The translations under genes were made by a program, and so were the position numbers. This document shows positions 53,601 through 63,735 of a stretch of DNA of 64,000 bases, one piece after another. The stretch lies in contig NZ_CAJZAI010000001.1 in the NCBI RefSeq assembly GCF_914271435.1, positions 682,001 through 746,000 of the forward strand, in the 5' to 3' direction. The stretch comes from Cupriavidus laharis (GTDB taxonomy: Bacteria; Pseudomonadota; Gammaproteobacteria; Burkholderiales; Burkholderiaceae). Every line of letters starts with the position of its first letter. The first letter of the stretch is position 1. The notes under the pieces were generated by a model. The model did no database searches, was not told where the DNA came from, and was given only the letters and a program-made list of their open reading frames with translations.

Positions 53601-54398
53601 ATGAACCCCGTTTCAGAAACTGTGCAAGAAACCAAGCCGATGACATACATCGTTGACGCCGTGGACGAGGCCCTCGGCCTGCTGATGCTGGTGGCCGAGC
53701 ATCCGTCCCTGGGCGTGACCGAGCTCGCGCGCCGCGCCGGGCTGACCAAGGCGCGCGCGTTCCGGTTGCTGAGCACGCTCGAGCATCGCGGCATGATCGC
53801 GCGCGAGGCGCCGGCGGCGGTCTACAAGCTGAGCTACAACGCCTTGCTAGTGGGCAACGCCGCGCGCGAGCAGGTCGACCTGATCAAGCTGGTGACGCCG
53901 AGCCTGGCCGCGCTTGGCGCGGCCTGCGGCGAAAACGTGATCGTGCGCGTGCGCGACGGGCTGGAATCGGTCTGCGTGGCACGCCACGAGTCGTCACAGT
54001 CGGTGCGCGTGCATACGGAAGTCGGCAACCGGCGTCCGCTGCATGTGGGCGCATCGGGCAAGCTGCTGCTCGCCTATGGCGGGGAGGCATTGATCGACGC
54101 AGTGCTGGCGAACGCGCCGCAGCGCTTCACGGACAAGACCATCGTCGATCCGCAAGCGCTGCGCGAGGAACTGGCCGCCATCCGCGCCGTGGGCTATGCG
54201 GTGTCGCTCGGCGAGCGCGAACCCGATGCCGTTTCGGCCGCGGCCCCGTTGCGCGACCATACCGGCGCCACGGTTGCCTCGCTAAGCATTGCCAGCCCGG
54301 CCAGCCGCACCACCCAGGAAGTGCTGGACCGCCACGTGGCCATGGTCGTCGAGCAGGCGGCCGTATTGTCGCGCTCGCTGGGCTACACCGGCGCCTGA
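53601..54398 (+). CDS. IclR-family transcriptional regulator
   Basis: A 265-residue regulator. Winged HTH: DAVDEALGLLMLVAEHPSLG, VTELARRAGLTKARAFRLLS. Effector domain: RVHTEVGNRRPLHVGASGKL, and ITSP-like LREELAAIRAVGYAVSLGER. ATG 53601 or 53640 could be the start. It is the likely controller of the ABC transporter operon, in front of which two palindromes lie. Confidence 0.92.
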   Translation: MNPVSETVQETKPMTYIVDAVDEALGLLMLVAEHPSLGVTELARRAGLTKARAFRLLSTLEHRGMIAREAPAAVYKLSYNALLVGNAAREQVDLIKLVTPSLAALGAACGENVIVRVRDGLESVCVARHESSQSVRVHTEVGNRRPLHVGASGKLLLAYGGEALIDAVLANAPQRFTDKTIVDPQALREELAAIRAVGYAVSLGEREPDAVSAAAPLRDHTGATVASLSIASPASRTTQEVLDRHVAMVVEQAAVLSRSLGYTGA

Positions 54399-54612
54399 TT
54401 CGCTGGCCGGCAGGCCAGCCGGTTGCCGCAGCCGCGGCAACGTACCCCCAACATACCCCCAATTTCCCGCTCCACTCCGGTAACGACTGGTTGCCGGAGT
54501 GCCGTCCACGCGCCCGTGCTCCTGCGGCCTGGCTGTCTCCGTCTTTCCTTCTTCTCGTACCTGATAGCGGGTAAACCCTGCTTACCCGCGCCACGCCGTT
54601 GTCTTATTCTTC

Positions 54613-54625
54613 GATACACAGTATC
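54613..54625. promoter_or_regulatory. palindrome GATAC-ACA-GTATC
   Basis: Perfect 5-3-5 palindrome centred at 54619, 20 bp (about two helix turns) from the next palindrome. Confidence 0.5.
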
Positions 54626-54631
54626 ACTGAA

Positions 54632-54646
54632 TGAAACAATGTTTCA
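54632..54646. promoter_or_regulatory. IclR/KdgR-like operator TGAAACAATGTTTCA
   Basis: Perfect 6-3-6 palindrome overlapping the start codon (54639) of the binding-protein gene. It matches the KdgR-type operator of the IclR family, and an IclR-family gene is directly upstream. Confidence 0.65.
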
Positions 54647-56273
54647 GCAAACGAAAAAAACGACCCCTGCAAGAGGCTGCCGCCATCCGGCGGCCGCGCT
54701 CGTTATTGCCGCCTTGCTGGCGCTGGCCGGCACGGGCGCGGCGCGCGCGGCCGATCTGCGCATCGGCTACAAGGCGGAAATCAGCGCGGCCGACCCGCAT
54801 GTGCTGGACGCGGCAGGCCGCAATCTCTGGGGGCACGTCTATGAGACGCTGGTCGGACTGGACAACGCCCTGCACCCGGTGGCGCAACTCGCCGCGAGCT
54901 GGCGCCAGCTGGACGCACGGACGTGGGAGTTCCAGTTGCGCCCGGGCGTGCGTTTCAGCAATGGCGAGCCGTTCACGGCTGAAGACGCCCGGTACTCGAT
55001 CGAGCGGGCACGGCACCTCGCTGGCGCACGGACCTTCCGCACCTACCTGAAGTCGATTGCCGACGTTCAGGCCACGGGGCCCCTGACGTTGCGCGTGGTG
55101 ACGCGCTCGCCCAATCCCGTGCTGCCGCAGAACGTGGGGCTGGTGGCCATGCTGCCGCGCTCGCTGGGCGACAAGGTGAAGGAAGCTGACTTTGCCGCCG
55201 GCCGCGCGGCCATCGGCACGGGGCCGTACCGCTTCGTGTCGTGGGAGCACGGCCAGCAGCTCACCTTCGCGCGCAACCCGTCTTACTGGGGCGCGCCGCA
55301 GCCGTGGGACCACGTGATATTCCAGTTCATCGCCAAGGAGCCTGCGCGCGCATCGGCGCTGCTGTCGGGGCTGGTGGACGTGATCGATGCCTCGTCGGCC
55401 AGCATTGCCGACGCCTTTACCCGCACCAACGGGCGCATCCGCACGGTGTCGGCTACCTCGTACATGCTGAACTACCTGCAGCTCGACCAGGCGCGCAAGG
55501 TGTCGCCGTACGTGAGCGACAACGAAGGCCGCCCGCTGGCCGCCAACCCGCTGCGCGACGTGAAGGTGCGCCAGGCCATCAGCGTGGCGATCGACCGCGA
55601 CCTGATTGCCGCGCGCGTCACCAAAGGGGATTCCGTGCCCGCCGGCCAGCTCGTGCCGCAGGGCTTTTTCGGTTTCGCCCGCGCCGTGGCGGCGCCGCAT
55701 GGCGACGCAGCGCTTGCGCGCCGGCTGCTCGCGGAAGCCGGCTATCCGTCCGGTTTCCGCCTGACGCTGCATTGCCCCAACGACCGCTACCTGAACGATG
55801 CCAAGACCTGCGAGGCCATCGGCCAGATGCTGACCCGCGCTGGCATCCGGACCGAGGTGCGCACGCTGCCCTATTCGGTGTATATCACGCGTGCCACGTC
55901 GGGCGGCGAGGGCGGCAAGCCGGAATTCAGCGCGTTCATGCTCGGCATCGGCGCGGTCAGCGGCGATTCGCTCGAACCGCTGGTGGCCGCCGCGCATTCG
56001 CAGGACAAGAAGGCGGGCCTGGGCGCCAACAACCGCAGCGGCTACGCCAACCCTGGCGTCGACGCGCTGGTCGACGAAGCCATGCGCACGATGGACCCGC
56101 CAGCGCGCGAGCAGGTGCAGCGCCAGGCGGCCGTGACGCTGGCCGAGGACGTCGGCGTGGTGCCGCTGCATCACCTGCGCGCCACGTGGGCCTACCGCAA
56201 TGGCCTGTCCGTGACGCCGCGCAGCGACGGTTTCACCTATGCCATGAACATTCGTCCGGCCGCACGCCCCTGA
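54639..56273 (+). CDS. ABC transporter substrate-binding protein, family 5 (peptide/nickel type)
   Basis: A 544-residue periplasmic binding protein with a signal peptide (AALVIAALLALAGTGAARA, cleaved near residue 37). Family 5 traits: LAASWRQLDARTWEFQLRPG, VRFSNGEPFTAEDARYSIER, GTGPYRFVSWEHGQQLTFAR and DVKVRQAISVAIDRDLIAAR. Ligand unknown; nearby amidohydrolase suggests a small peptide or N-acyl amino acid. Start ATG 54639; its sequence overlaps an operator-like palindrome. Confidence 0.92.
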   Translation: MFQQTKKTTPARGCRHPAAALVIAALLALAGTGAARAADLRIGYKAEISAADPHVLDAAGRNLWGHVYETLVGLDNALHPVAQLAASWRQLDARTWEFQLRPGVRFSNGEPFTAEDARYSIERARHLAGARTFRTYLKSIADVQATGPLTLRVVTRSPNPVLPQNVGLVAMLPRSLGDKVKEADFAAGRAAIGTGPYRFVSWEHGQQLTFARNPSYWGAPQPWDHVIFQFIAKEPARASALLSGLVDVIDASSASIADAFTRTNGRIRTVSATSYMLNYLQLDQARKVSPYVSDNEGRPLAANPLRDVKVRQAISVAIDRDLIAARVTKGDSVPAGQLVPQGFFGFARAVAAPHGDAALARRLLAEAGYPSGFRLTLHCPNDRYLNDAKTCEAIGQMLTRAGIRTEVRTLPYSVYITRATSGGEGGKPEFSAFMLGIGAVSGDSLEPLVAAAHSQDKKAGLGANNRSGYANPGVDALVDEAMRTMDPPAREQVQRQAAVTLAEDVGVVPLHHLRATWAYRNGLSVTPRSDGFTYAMNIRPAARP

Positions 56274-56300
56274 GGCACGTCGGCCATTCCGGAAGCAACC

Positions 56301-57272
56301 ATGCTGGAAACTCTTCTCAAACGGCTGCTGCAGAGCATTGTGGTGCTCTGGGCCATGTCGGTCCTGACCTTCTGCGCCGTCAACCTGATCGGCGACCCGG
56401 TGCACCTGCTGGTGAGCCCGACGGCGACCGAGCAGGAGATTGCCGAAGCGCGCCACGCGCTCGGGCTGGACCAGCCGGTGCAGCAGCAATACCTGCATTT
56501 CGTGCAGGGCGCGATGCGCGGCGACCTGGGCGACTCCTTCATCTACAACCGCCCCGCGATCGAACTGATCGTCAGCCGCGTTCCGGCCACGCTGGAACTG
56601 GCAGTCACGGCGCTGCTGCTGTCGCTGGCCATCGGCATCCCGATCGGCATCTTCGCGGGCCTGAAGCCGGGCAGCCGGCTGTCGCGGCTGCTGATGGCGT
56701 GCTCGCTCGGCGGTGTGATCATGCCCACGTTCTGGATCGGCATGATCGGCATCCTGGTGTTTTCGGTGAACCTGGGCTGGCTGCCGTCCGGCGGACGCGG
56801 GCCGGTCAGCACGGTGCTCGGCGTGCCGCTGTCCGTGACGAGCTGGGAGGGCATCCGCTTCCTGCTGCTGCCGGCGCTGACGCTGTCGCTGTTCAAGATC
56901 TCGCTGGTGGCGCGCCTGACCGAAGCCGGCACGCGCGAGGTGGCGGGGCAGGAGTACATCAAGTTCGCGCGCGCCAAGGGCGTGGGCGGCGCGCGGCTGG
57001 TGCTGCGCCACGTGGTGCCCAATGTGCTGATTCCCATCGTGACCGTGGTGGGGCTGGAATTCGGCCACCTGATCGCGTTCTCGGTGGTGACCGAATCCGT
57101 GTTCTCGTGGCCCGGCATGGGCAAGCTGATCATCGACTCGGTGCTGGCGCTGGACCGCCCCGTGGTGGTGGCCTACCTGCTGGTCACGCTGGTGATGTTC
57201 GTGGTGCTCAACCTGATCGTCGACCTGCTGTATGTGGTGCTCGATCCGCGCCTGCGCCACAAGGCGGCCTGA
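56301..57272 (+). CDS. ABC transporter permease (DppB type)
   Basis: A 323-residue inner-membrane permease with six helices. The EAA loop is REVAGQEYIKFARAKGVGGA. N-terminal LLKRLLQSIVVLWAMSVLTF and C-terminal ending LRHKAA are typical of DppB/OppB. 27 bp after the binding-protein gene. Confidence 0.95.
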   Translation: MLETLLKRLLQSIVVLWAMSVLTFCAVNLIGDPVHLLVSPTATEQEIAEARHALGLDQPVQQQYLHFVQGAMRGDLGDSFIYNRPAIELIVSRVPATLELAVTALLLSLAIGIPIGIFAGLKPGSRLSRLLMACSLGGVIMPTFWIGMIGILVFSVNLGWLPSGGRGPVSTVLGVPLSVTSWEGIRFLLLPALTLSLFKISLVARLTEAGTREVAGQEYIKFARAKGVGGARLVLRHVVPNVLIPIVTVVGLEFGHLIAFSVVTESVFSWPGMGKLIIDSVLALDRPVVVAYLLVTLVMFVVLNLIVDLLYVVLDPRLRHKAA

Positions 57273-57319
57273 ACCTTTCCGGCCCTTGTCCCTGAACCTG
57301 TCTTTCGCCAAGATTCCCG

Positions 57320-58273
57320 ATGTCCCTTCCCGTTACTGAACCGCGCGGCACGGCTACGCCGCTGGCGTCGGCGCCCGCAGAGAGTACGGCGCCGCCGGCA
57401 CGGCCGCGACGGCCATCCTTTCTCGCACGTTTCGCGCGCAACCGCGTGGCGGCGGCAGCGCTGGCGCTATTGCTCGCGCTCATGCTGGTGGCCGTGTTTG
57501 CGGGCGTGATCAGCCCGCAGAACCCCTACGACCTGGCCACCGTGTCCGTCATCGACTCCGAGCTGCCGCCAGGCGCGGCCGGCTATGAGGGCCAGATGCG
57601 CTACTGGCTCGGCACCGACGGCGCCGGGCGCGACCTGGTGAGCGCCATCTTCTATGGCATCCGCATCAGCGTCGGCGTCGGCGTGATCAGTGCGGTGGTG
57701 GCGCTCATGCTGGGGACCGCCATCGGGCTGGTCGCGGCCTACTGCGGCGGCGCGGTCGATGCGGTGATCATGCGCATCGTGGACCTGCAGCTGAGCCTGC
57801 CGGCCATCCTTGTCGCGCTGATCTTGCTCGCGGTGCTGGGGCAGGGCGTGGACAAGACGCTGATGGCGCTGGTGATCGTGCAATGGGCCTATTTCGCGCG
57901 GACGGTCCGCGGGTCGGCGCAGGTGGAGCGGCGCAAGGACTATGTCGAAGCCGCGCTCGGCCAGGGGCTGCCCGCCTGGCGTGTGATGTTCCGGCACATC
58001 CTGCCCAACTGCATGGCGCCGCTGGTGGTCACCGCCACGCTGCAGATTGCGCACGCCATCACGCTGGAGGCGACCATGAGCTTCCTCGGCATCGGCCTGC
58101 CGCGCACGCAGCCGTCGCTGGGCATGCTGATCGCCAACGGCTTCGAGTACATGCTGTCGAACAAGTACTGGATCAGCATCTTCCCGGGCGTGGCCCTGGT
58201 GCTGCTGATCGGCACCATCAACCTGGTGGGCGACCGGCTGCGCCGCGTGCTCAACCCGCGCAACGAGGGCTGA
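57320..58273 (+). CDS. ABC transporter permease (DppC type)
   Basis: A 317-residue permease. A Pro/Ala-rich N-terminus leads to FARNRVAAAALALLLALMLV, then LGTDGAGRDLVSAIFYGIRI. The EAA loop is VERRKDYVEAALGQGLPAWR. Pairs with the DppB-type subunit. Confidence 0.95.
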   Translation: MSLPVTEPRGTATPLASAPAESTAPPARPRRPSFLARFARNRVAAAALALLLALMLVAVFAGVISPQNPYDLATVSVIDSELPPGAAGYEGQMRYWLGTDGAGRDLVSAIFYGIRISVGVGVISAVVALMLGTAIGLVAAYCGGAVDAVIMRIVDLQLSLPAILVALILLAVLGQGVDKTLMALVIVQWAYFARTVRGSAQVERRKDYVEAALGQGLPAWRVMFRHILPNCMAPLVVTATLQIAHAITLEATMSFLGIGLPRTQPSLGMLIANGFEYMLSNKYWISIFPGVALVLLIGTINLVGDRLRRVLNPRNEG

Positions 58274-58283
58274 GGAGATAACC

Positions 58284-59242
<959 letters not shown>

Positions 59243-59246
<4 letters not shown>

Positions 59247-60232
59247 CTGTCCTGCTCGAAGCGCGCCATCTGCAGAAGCATTTTTCCCCGAAGCCAGGCC
59301 TGCTCAGCCGGGTGACCCGGCCACCGCGCGCACGCCAGGTCGTGCACGCCGTCAATGATGTTTCCCTGCAGGTCCACAAGGGCGAAGTCCTGGGCGTGGT
59401 AGGCGAGTCCGGCTGCGGCAAGTCCACGCTGGGGCGCATGCTGGCCGGCCTGCTCGCGCCCAGCGGCGGCGACGTGCTGTGGGAGGGCGAGCGTGCCGAT
59501 ACGGCCGCCGCTTCGTACCACCTCGCGGTGCAGATGGTGTTCCAGAATCCCTATGCGTCGCTCAATCCACGCCTGCGCATCGGCCAGGCGATCACGGAAG
59601 GTGCGCTGCATCACGGACTGATCGGGCGCGGCCAGGCCACCGCGTTCGCCCGCGAGATGCTGGCGATGGTCGGGCTCGATGCTTCCTATGCCGAGCGCTA
59701 TCCGCACGAATTCTCCGGTGGCCAGCGCCAGCGCGTGGCGATCGCGCGGGCGCTCGCGCTGCAGCCGCGGCTGGTGGTCTGCGACGAGGCGGTGTCCGCG
59801 CTGGACGTCTCCGTGCAGGCACAGGTCATCAACCTGTTCATGGACCTGCGCCGGCAGCAGGACCTGACCTACGTCTTCATCAGCCACAACCTCGCGGTGG
59901 TGGAACACATGTCGGACCGCGTGGTCATCATGTACCTGGGCCGCATTGTCGAGATGGGTGATGCGCGCACGGTCTTTGCCGCGCCCAGCCATCCCTATAC
60001 GCGCGCGTTGCTGGCCGATGCGCCGCGGCTGGATGGCAGCTCCGCCAGCCACCAGCCGATCCAGGGCGAACTGCCAAGCCCGCTCGCGCCGCCGTCCGGC
60101 TGCGCGTTCCATCCGCGCTGCCCGCACGCGAGCGCACGGTGCGCGGCCGAGGTGCCGCTGTTGCGCGATATCGGTGGCGGCCGCCTGTCGGCGTGCCACC
60201 TCAATGAACCAGGCCAGATGAAGGCGGCCTGA
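59243..60232 (+). CDS. ABC transporter ATP-binding protein (DppF type)
   Basis: A 329-residue ATPase, second of the pair. Walker A GESGCGKST, FQNPYASLNPRLRIGQAI, signature FSGGQRQRVAIARAL, Walker B LVVCDEAVSALD, C-terminal PPSGCAFHPRCPHASARCAA. ATG at 59243 overlaps the stop of the DppD gene. Confidence 0.95.
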
Positions 60233-60376
60233 TCGCGCGCCGCTCAGGCGGCGCATTTCCACGGGGTTACCGCATGGCATCCGTTCCGGTTGAGGGCGCG
60301 GAGGGCGGCGCTCGCGCGCTTGAAGCGCGGACGCATGGCGGCAGGGTCAATTCGGAAAGAGGAGAAGGAGAACAGC

Positions 60377-61405
60377 ATGAAGGCAAGCAGTCTCATCGGG
60401 CGAGCGTGCATGGGCGGCGCGCTGCTGGCGGCATCCGCCGGCGCGCAGGCCGCCTTGACGCTCTATGGCCGCATCGATACCGATATCGAATACCAGCGCG
60501 GTCCGCGCGGCAATGCCGCGCAGATGGTGGACAACGCGTCGCGCTGGGGCATGCGCGGCAACGAACCGCTTGGCGGCAGCCTGCAGGCAGTGTTCGGGCT
60601 GGAGCAGGGGTTCCAGGCCGACAGCGGCACCGCCACCAACCCGCAGTTCCGCAATGCCTACGTTGGCCTGACGGGTGTTTTTGGCGCGTTCACGATGGGC
60701 CGGCTGGATTCCGCCTCGCCGGCGGGTTCGCCGATCTATTCGCAGATCACCCAGAATGTCGACTTCGTTATCCACGACGCCGGCGCGACCGCCATCGGCA
60801 CGAAGGTGCTCAACGCGCGCAACCGCGTGTCAAATGCACTGGCTTACAAGACGCCGGACTTCGGTGGCTTCTCGCTGCGCGCCCGCATCAACCTGGCCGG
60901 TCCTGACCCCGCCACGCCCAATGCCACCTCGCCGGTGAAGTCCGAGGACGATTTCCGTCAGTACGACACCGGGCTCAACTATGCCTCCGGCAACTTCTCG
61001 GCGGGTCTCGGCTACTCGCGCGATGCCAAGACGGGCGGGCTCGCCGCGAACGATTTCCGCGACAAGATACAGGCCACGGCAGCCTATGACTTCAAGGTTG
61101 TCAACGTATATGGCGTCTACGGACGTGACCGCTATAACGCTACGGCCAGCACGCGCAGCGACGTGCACTACTGGCTGGCCGGCTTCACGGTCCCGTATGG
61201 CGCGCACAGCCTGACCGTCAATTACATGGAGCGCGACGTCCAGAACAGCTCCAGCGGCAAGCTGCGCAAGGCGCAGGCCGGCTACGGCTATCGCTTGAGC
61301 AAGCGCACCTTGCCCTACGTCTTCTTCGACTACGAAGACGGCAACAACCGAAAGCCCGGCGATACCGTGGTCACCTACGGCATCGGCATCCAGCACAAGT
61401 TCTGA
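60377..61405 (+). CDS. outer-membrane porin (Gram-negative general type)
   Basis: A 342-residue 16-strand porin of the betaproteobacterial family. Signal MKASSLIGRACMGGALLAAS then AGAQA, mature start ALTLYGRIDTDIEYQRG. RWGMRGNEPLGGSLQAVFGL, FRNAYVGLTGVFGAFTMGRL and the C-terminal VVTYGIGIQHKF with terminal Phe are typical. Likely lets the transporter ligand cross the outer membrane. Confidence 0.93.
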   Translation: MKASSLIGRACMGGALLAASAGAQAALTLYGRIDTDIEYQRGPRGNAAQMVDNASRWGMRGNEPLGGSLQAVFGLEQGFQADSGTATNPQFRNAYVGLTGVFGAFTMGRLDSASPAGSPIYSQITQNVDFVIHDAGATAIGTKVLNARNRVSNALAYKTPDFGGFSLRARINLAGPDPATPNATSPVKSEDDFRQYDTGLNYASGNFSAGLGYSRDAKTGGLAANDFRDKIQATAAYDFKVVNVYGVYGRDRYNATASTRSDVHYWLAGFTVPYGAHSLTVNYMERDVQNSSSGKLRKAQAGYGYRLSKRTLPYVFFDYEDGNNRKPGDTVVTYGIGIQHKF

Positions 61406-61450
61406 CTGGCCGCGCGCCGCGCCCCCACTTCGTATCCGTCTGTCCGTTCA

Positions 61451-62305
61451 ATGTCTCATCCCTACACCCTGATCGAACCTGCCGTCGCTGCCTTGCCGTT
61501 GGTGGTGGACTCTCCCCACAGCGGCCTCCATCACGACGAGATCCTGCCGATGTCGGCCACGCCGGACGAATTGCTGGCCGGCTGGGACGCCTATGTCGAT
61601 GAACTCTTCGGCCATGCGCCCCAGGTGGGCGGCACGCTGCTGCATGCGCGCTTTCCGCGCTGGCTGGTGGATGCCAACCGTGCGCGCGACGACCTGGACC
61701 CCGATCTGCTGGAAGGGCAGATGCCATATCCGCTGCACCCCAGCGACAAGGCGCGGCGCGGCATGGGGGTACTGCGCCGGCTGGCGCTGCCGGGCGTCCC
61801 GGTCTATGCGTGCAAGCTGCCGGCGATGTTCGCCGAGCAGCTGCTGCAGCGGTATTACGATCCCTACCACGCGGCGATCGCCGGCCTGATCGACGCGCAG
61901 CACGCGCGCTTCGGCGCGGTCTGGCATATCGACTGCCATTCGATGAAGTCGCGCGGCAATGCGATGAACATCGACAACGGCGCCGAGCGGCCGGACTTCG
62001 TGGTGAGCAACCGGGACGGCGAGACCTGCTCAGCGGAGTTTGTCGAGGTAGTGGCAAGTTGCCTGCGCGGGCTCGGCTACAAGGTATCGGTCAACTGGCC
62101 CTACAAGGGCGCCGAGCTGATCCGCGCCTACTCGGACCCGGCGCGCGGCCGGCACAGCTTGCAGGTCGAGGTCAACCGTGCGCTCTATCTGGACGAGGCA
62201 CGCTTTGCCCGCCACGCAGGGTTTGCGACGCTGCGCGGGCACCTCGATCAGATGCTGGAAGCCGTGGCGGCGTACGTGCGCAGCGAGGTGGCGGCGCTCA
62301 GATGA
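61451..62305 (+). CDS. N-formylglutamate amidohydrolase family protein
   Basis: A 284-residue HutG-type zinc amidohydrolase. VVDSPHSGLHHDEILP, LVDANRARDDLDPDLL, VWHIDCHSMKSRGNAMN and LQVEVNRALYLDE are the family motifs. At the end of the uptake operon it may deformylate or deacylate the imported compound. Stop overlaps the convergent dehydrogenase gene by 8 bp. Confidence 0.92.
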   Translation: MSHPYTLIEPAVAALPLVVDSPHSGLHHDEILPMSATPDELLAGWDAYVDELFGHAPQVGGTLLHARFPRWLVDANRARDDLDPDLLEGQMPYPLHPSDKARRGMGVLRRLALPGVPVYACKLPAMFAEQLLQRYYDPYHAAIAGLIDAQHARFGAVWHIDCHSMKSRGNAMNIDNGAERPDFVVSNRDGETCSAEFVEVVASCLRGLGYKVSVNWPYKGAELIRAYSDPARGRHSLQVEVNRALYLDEARFARHAGFATLRGHLDQMLEAVAAYVRSEVAALR

Positions 62306-63716
62306 CCTTGCCGGGGTTCATCAGCCCCTGCGGGTCCAGTGCCTGCTTGATCGCACGCATCATGGCCAGTTCCACCTCGCTCTTGTAGAGGCGGTTCTCC
62401 TCGCGCTTGAGCTGGCCCAGGCCATGTTCGGCGGAGATCGAGCCACCGTGCGAATGCACGCTGTCATGGACGATGCGGTTGACGGCATCCTGGTTGCCCA
62501 GGAACGCATCGTGGTCCACACCGGGCGGCGGCGACACGTTGTAGTGCAGGTTGCCGTCGCCGAGGTGGCCGAAGGTCACCATGCGCGCGCCAGGGAACGA
62601 CACCTGCAGCAGCGCGTCCGTCGTCTCGATGAAATCGGCCACGCGCGACACGGGCACGGCAATGTCGTGCTTGATGTTCTTGCCTTCCTCGACCTGCGCC
62701 AGCGGAATGTGCTCGCGCAGGTTCCAGAAATCGCGCGACTGCTGCACGGATTCCGCCACTGCGGCGTCGATGGCCACGCCGGCATCGAAGGCGACCTGCA
62801 TCAGCTTCTCGAAGATGGCACGCGCATGTTCCTCGCCTTCGCTGTCCGAAAGCTCCATCAGCACAAGCTGCGGGTGCACGTCGGCAAACGGGTAGCGCAA
62901 CTGCGGAAAATGCGTAGTGACGAGCCGCATGCTTAGCGCCGACATCAGCTCGAAGCCGGTCAGCATGGCTGCGGCGTGCGACTGGGCGATGGCCAGCAGC
63001 GCGAGCGCCGCACGCGGGCTTGCCACGGCCGCCAGCGCGGTGACGCTCGCGCGCGGCAGCGGGAACAGCTTCATGACGGCGGCCGTGATGACGCCGAGCG
63101 TGCCTTCCGCGCCGATAAACAGGTCACGCAGGTCGTAGCCCGTGTTGTCCTTGCGCAGTCCGCGCAGACCATGCCAGATCTCGCCTTTCGGCGTCACCAC
63201 CTCCAGCCCCAGGCACAGCTCGCGCGTATTGCCATAGCGCAGCACCGCGGTGCCGCCCGCGTTGGTGGACAGGTTGCCGCCGATGGTGCAACTGCCCTCG
63301 GCTGCCAGGCTCAGCGGAAAGAGCCTGCCGTGTTCGTGCGCCACGTCCTGCAGGTGCTGGAGCACGACGCCGGCTTCGACGGTGACCGTGTTGTTGAGCG
63401 GGTCCACTTGCCGCACGCGGTTCAGGCGCTGCAGCGAAATCACCACGGAATCCGTCGTGCCCGGCGTGGCGCCGCCGCACAGGCTGGTATTGCCGCCCTG
63501 GGGCACCACGGCGATCTTGTGGGCATGGCACGCGTGGACGGCTGCGGCAACTTCCTCGGTATTGCCGGGACGCAGCACGGCGATGGCGTCGCCGCTGTAG
63601 CGCTTGCGCCAGTCCGTCAGGTAGGGCGCCTTGTCGGCAGTATCGGTCAGCACGTGCTGGGGGCCCAGCGCCGCGCGGCAGAGGTCGAGGAAGGAGTCGT
63701 GGTGCGAAGCAGGCAT
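62298..63716 (-). CDS. FAD-binding oxidase, D-2-hydroxyacid dehydrogenase (GlcD-like)
   Basis: A 472-residue flavoprotein of the vanillyl-alcohol oxidase fold. FAD site VVPQGGNTSLCGGATPGT and CTIGGNLSTNAGGTAVLRYG; C-terminal substrate domain VTFGHLGDGNLHYNVSPPPG, ISAEHGLGQLKREE, ending LMNPGKVI. Relatives oxidise D-lactate, glycolate or D-2-hydroxyglutarate. First gene of the minus strand at the right end after DUF2069. Confidence 0.92.
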   Translation of the reverse strand: MPASHHDSFLDLCRAALGPQHVLTDTADKAPYLTDWRKRYSGDAIAVLRPGNTEEVAAAVHACHAHKIAVVPQGGNTSLCGGATPGTTDSVVISLQRLNRVRQVDPLNNTVTVEAGVVLQHLQDVAHEHGRLFPLSLAAEGSCTIGGNLSTNAGGTAVLRYGNTRELCLGLEVVTPKGEIWHGLRGLRKDNTGYDLRDLFIGAEGTLGVITAAVMKLFPLPRASVTALAAVASPRAALALLAIAQSHAAAMLTGFELMSALSMRLVTTHFPQLRYPFADVHPQLVLMELSDSEGEEHARAIFEKLMQVAFDAGVAIDAAVAESVQQSRDFWNLREHIPLAQVEEGKNIKHDIAVPVSRVADFIETTDALLQVSFPGARMVTFGHLGDGNLHYNVSPPPGVDHDAFLGNQDAVNRIVHDSVHSHGGSISAEHGLGQLKREENRLYKSEVELAMMRAIKQALDPQGLMNPGKVI

Positions 63717-63735
63717 GTCGTGTCCTGGAATGCGG

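Noticed and set aside
54624..57311. 895-codon open frame on the minus strand
   Set aside because: Lies opposite the binding-protein and permease genes, with low-complexity composition and no family similarity.
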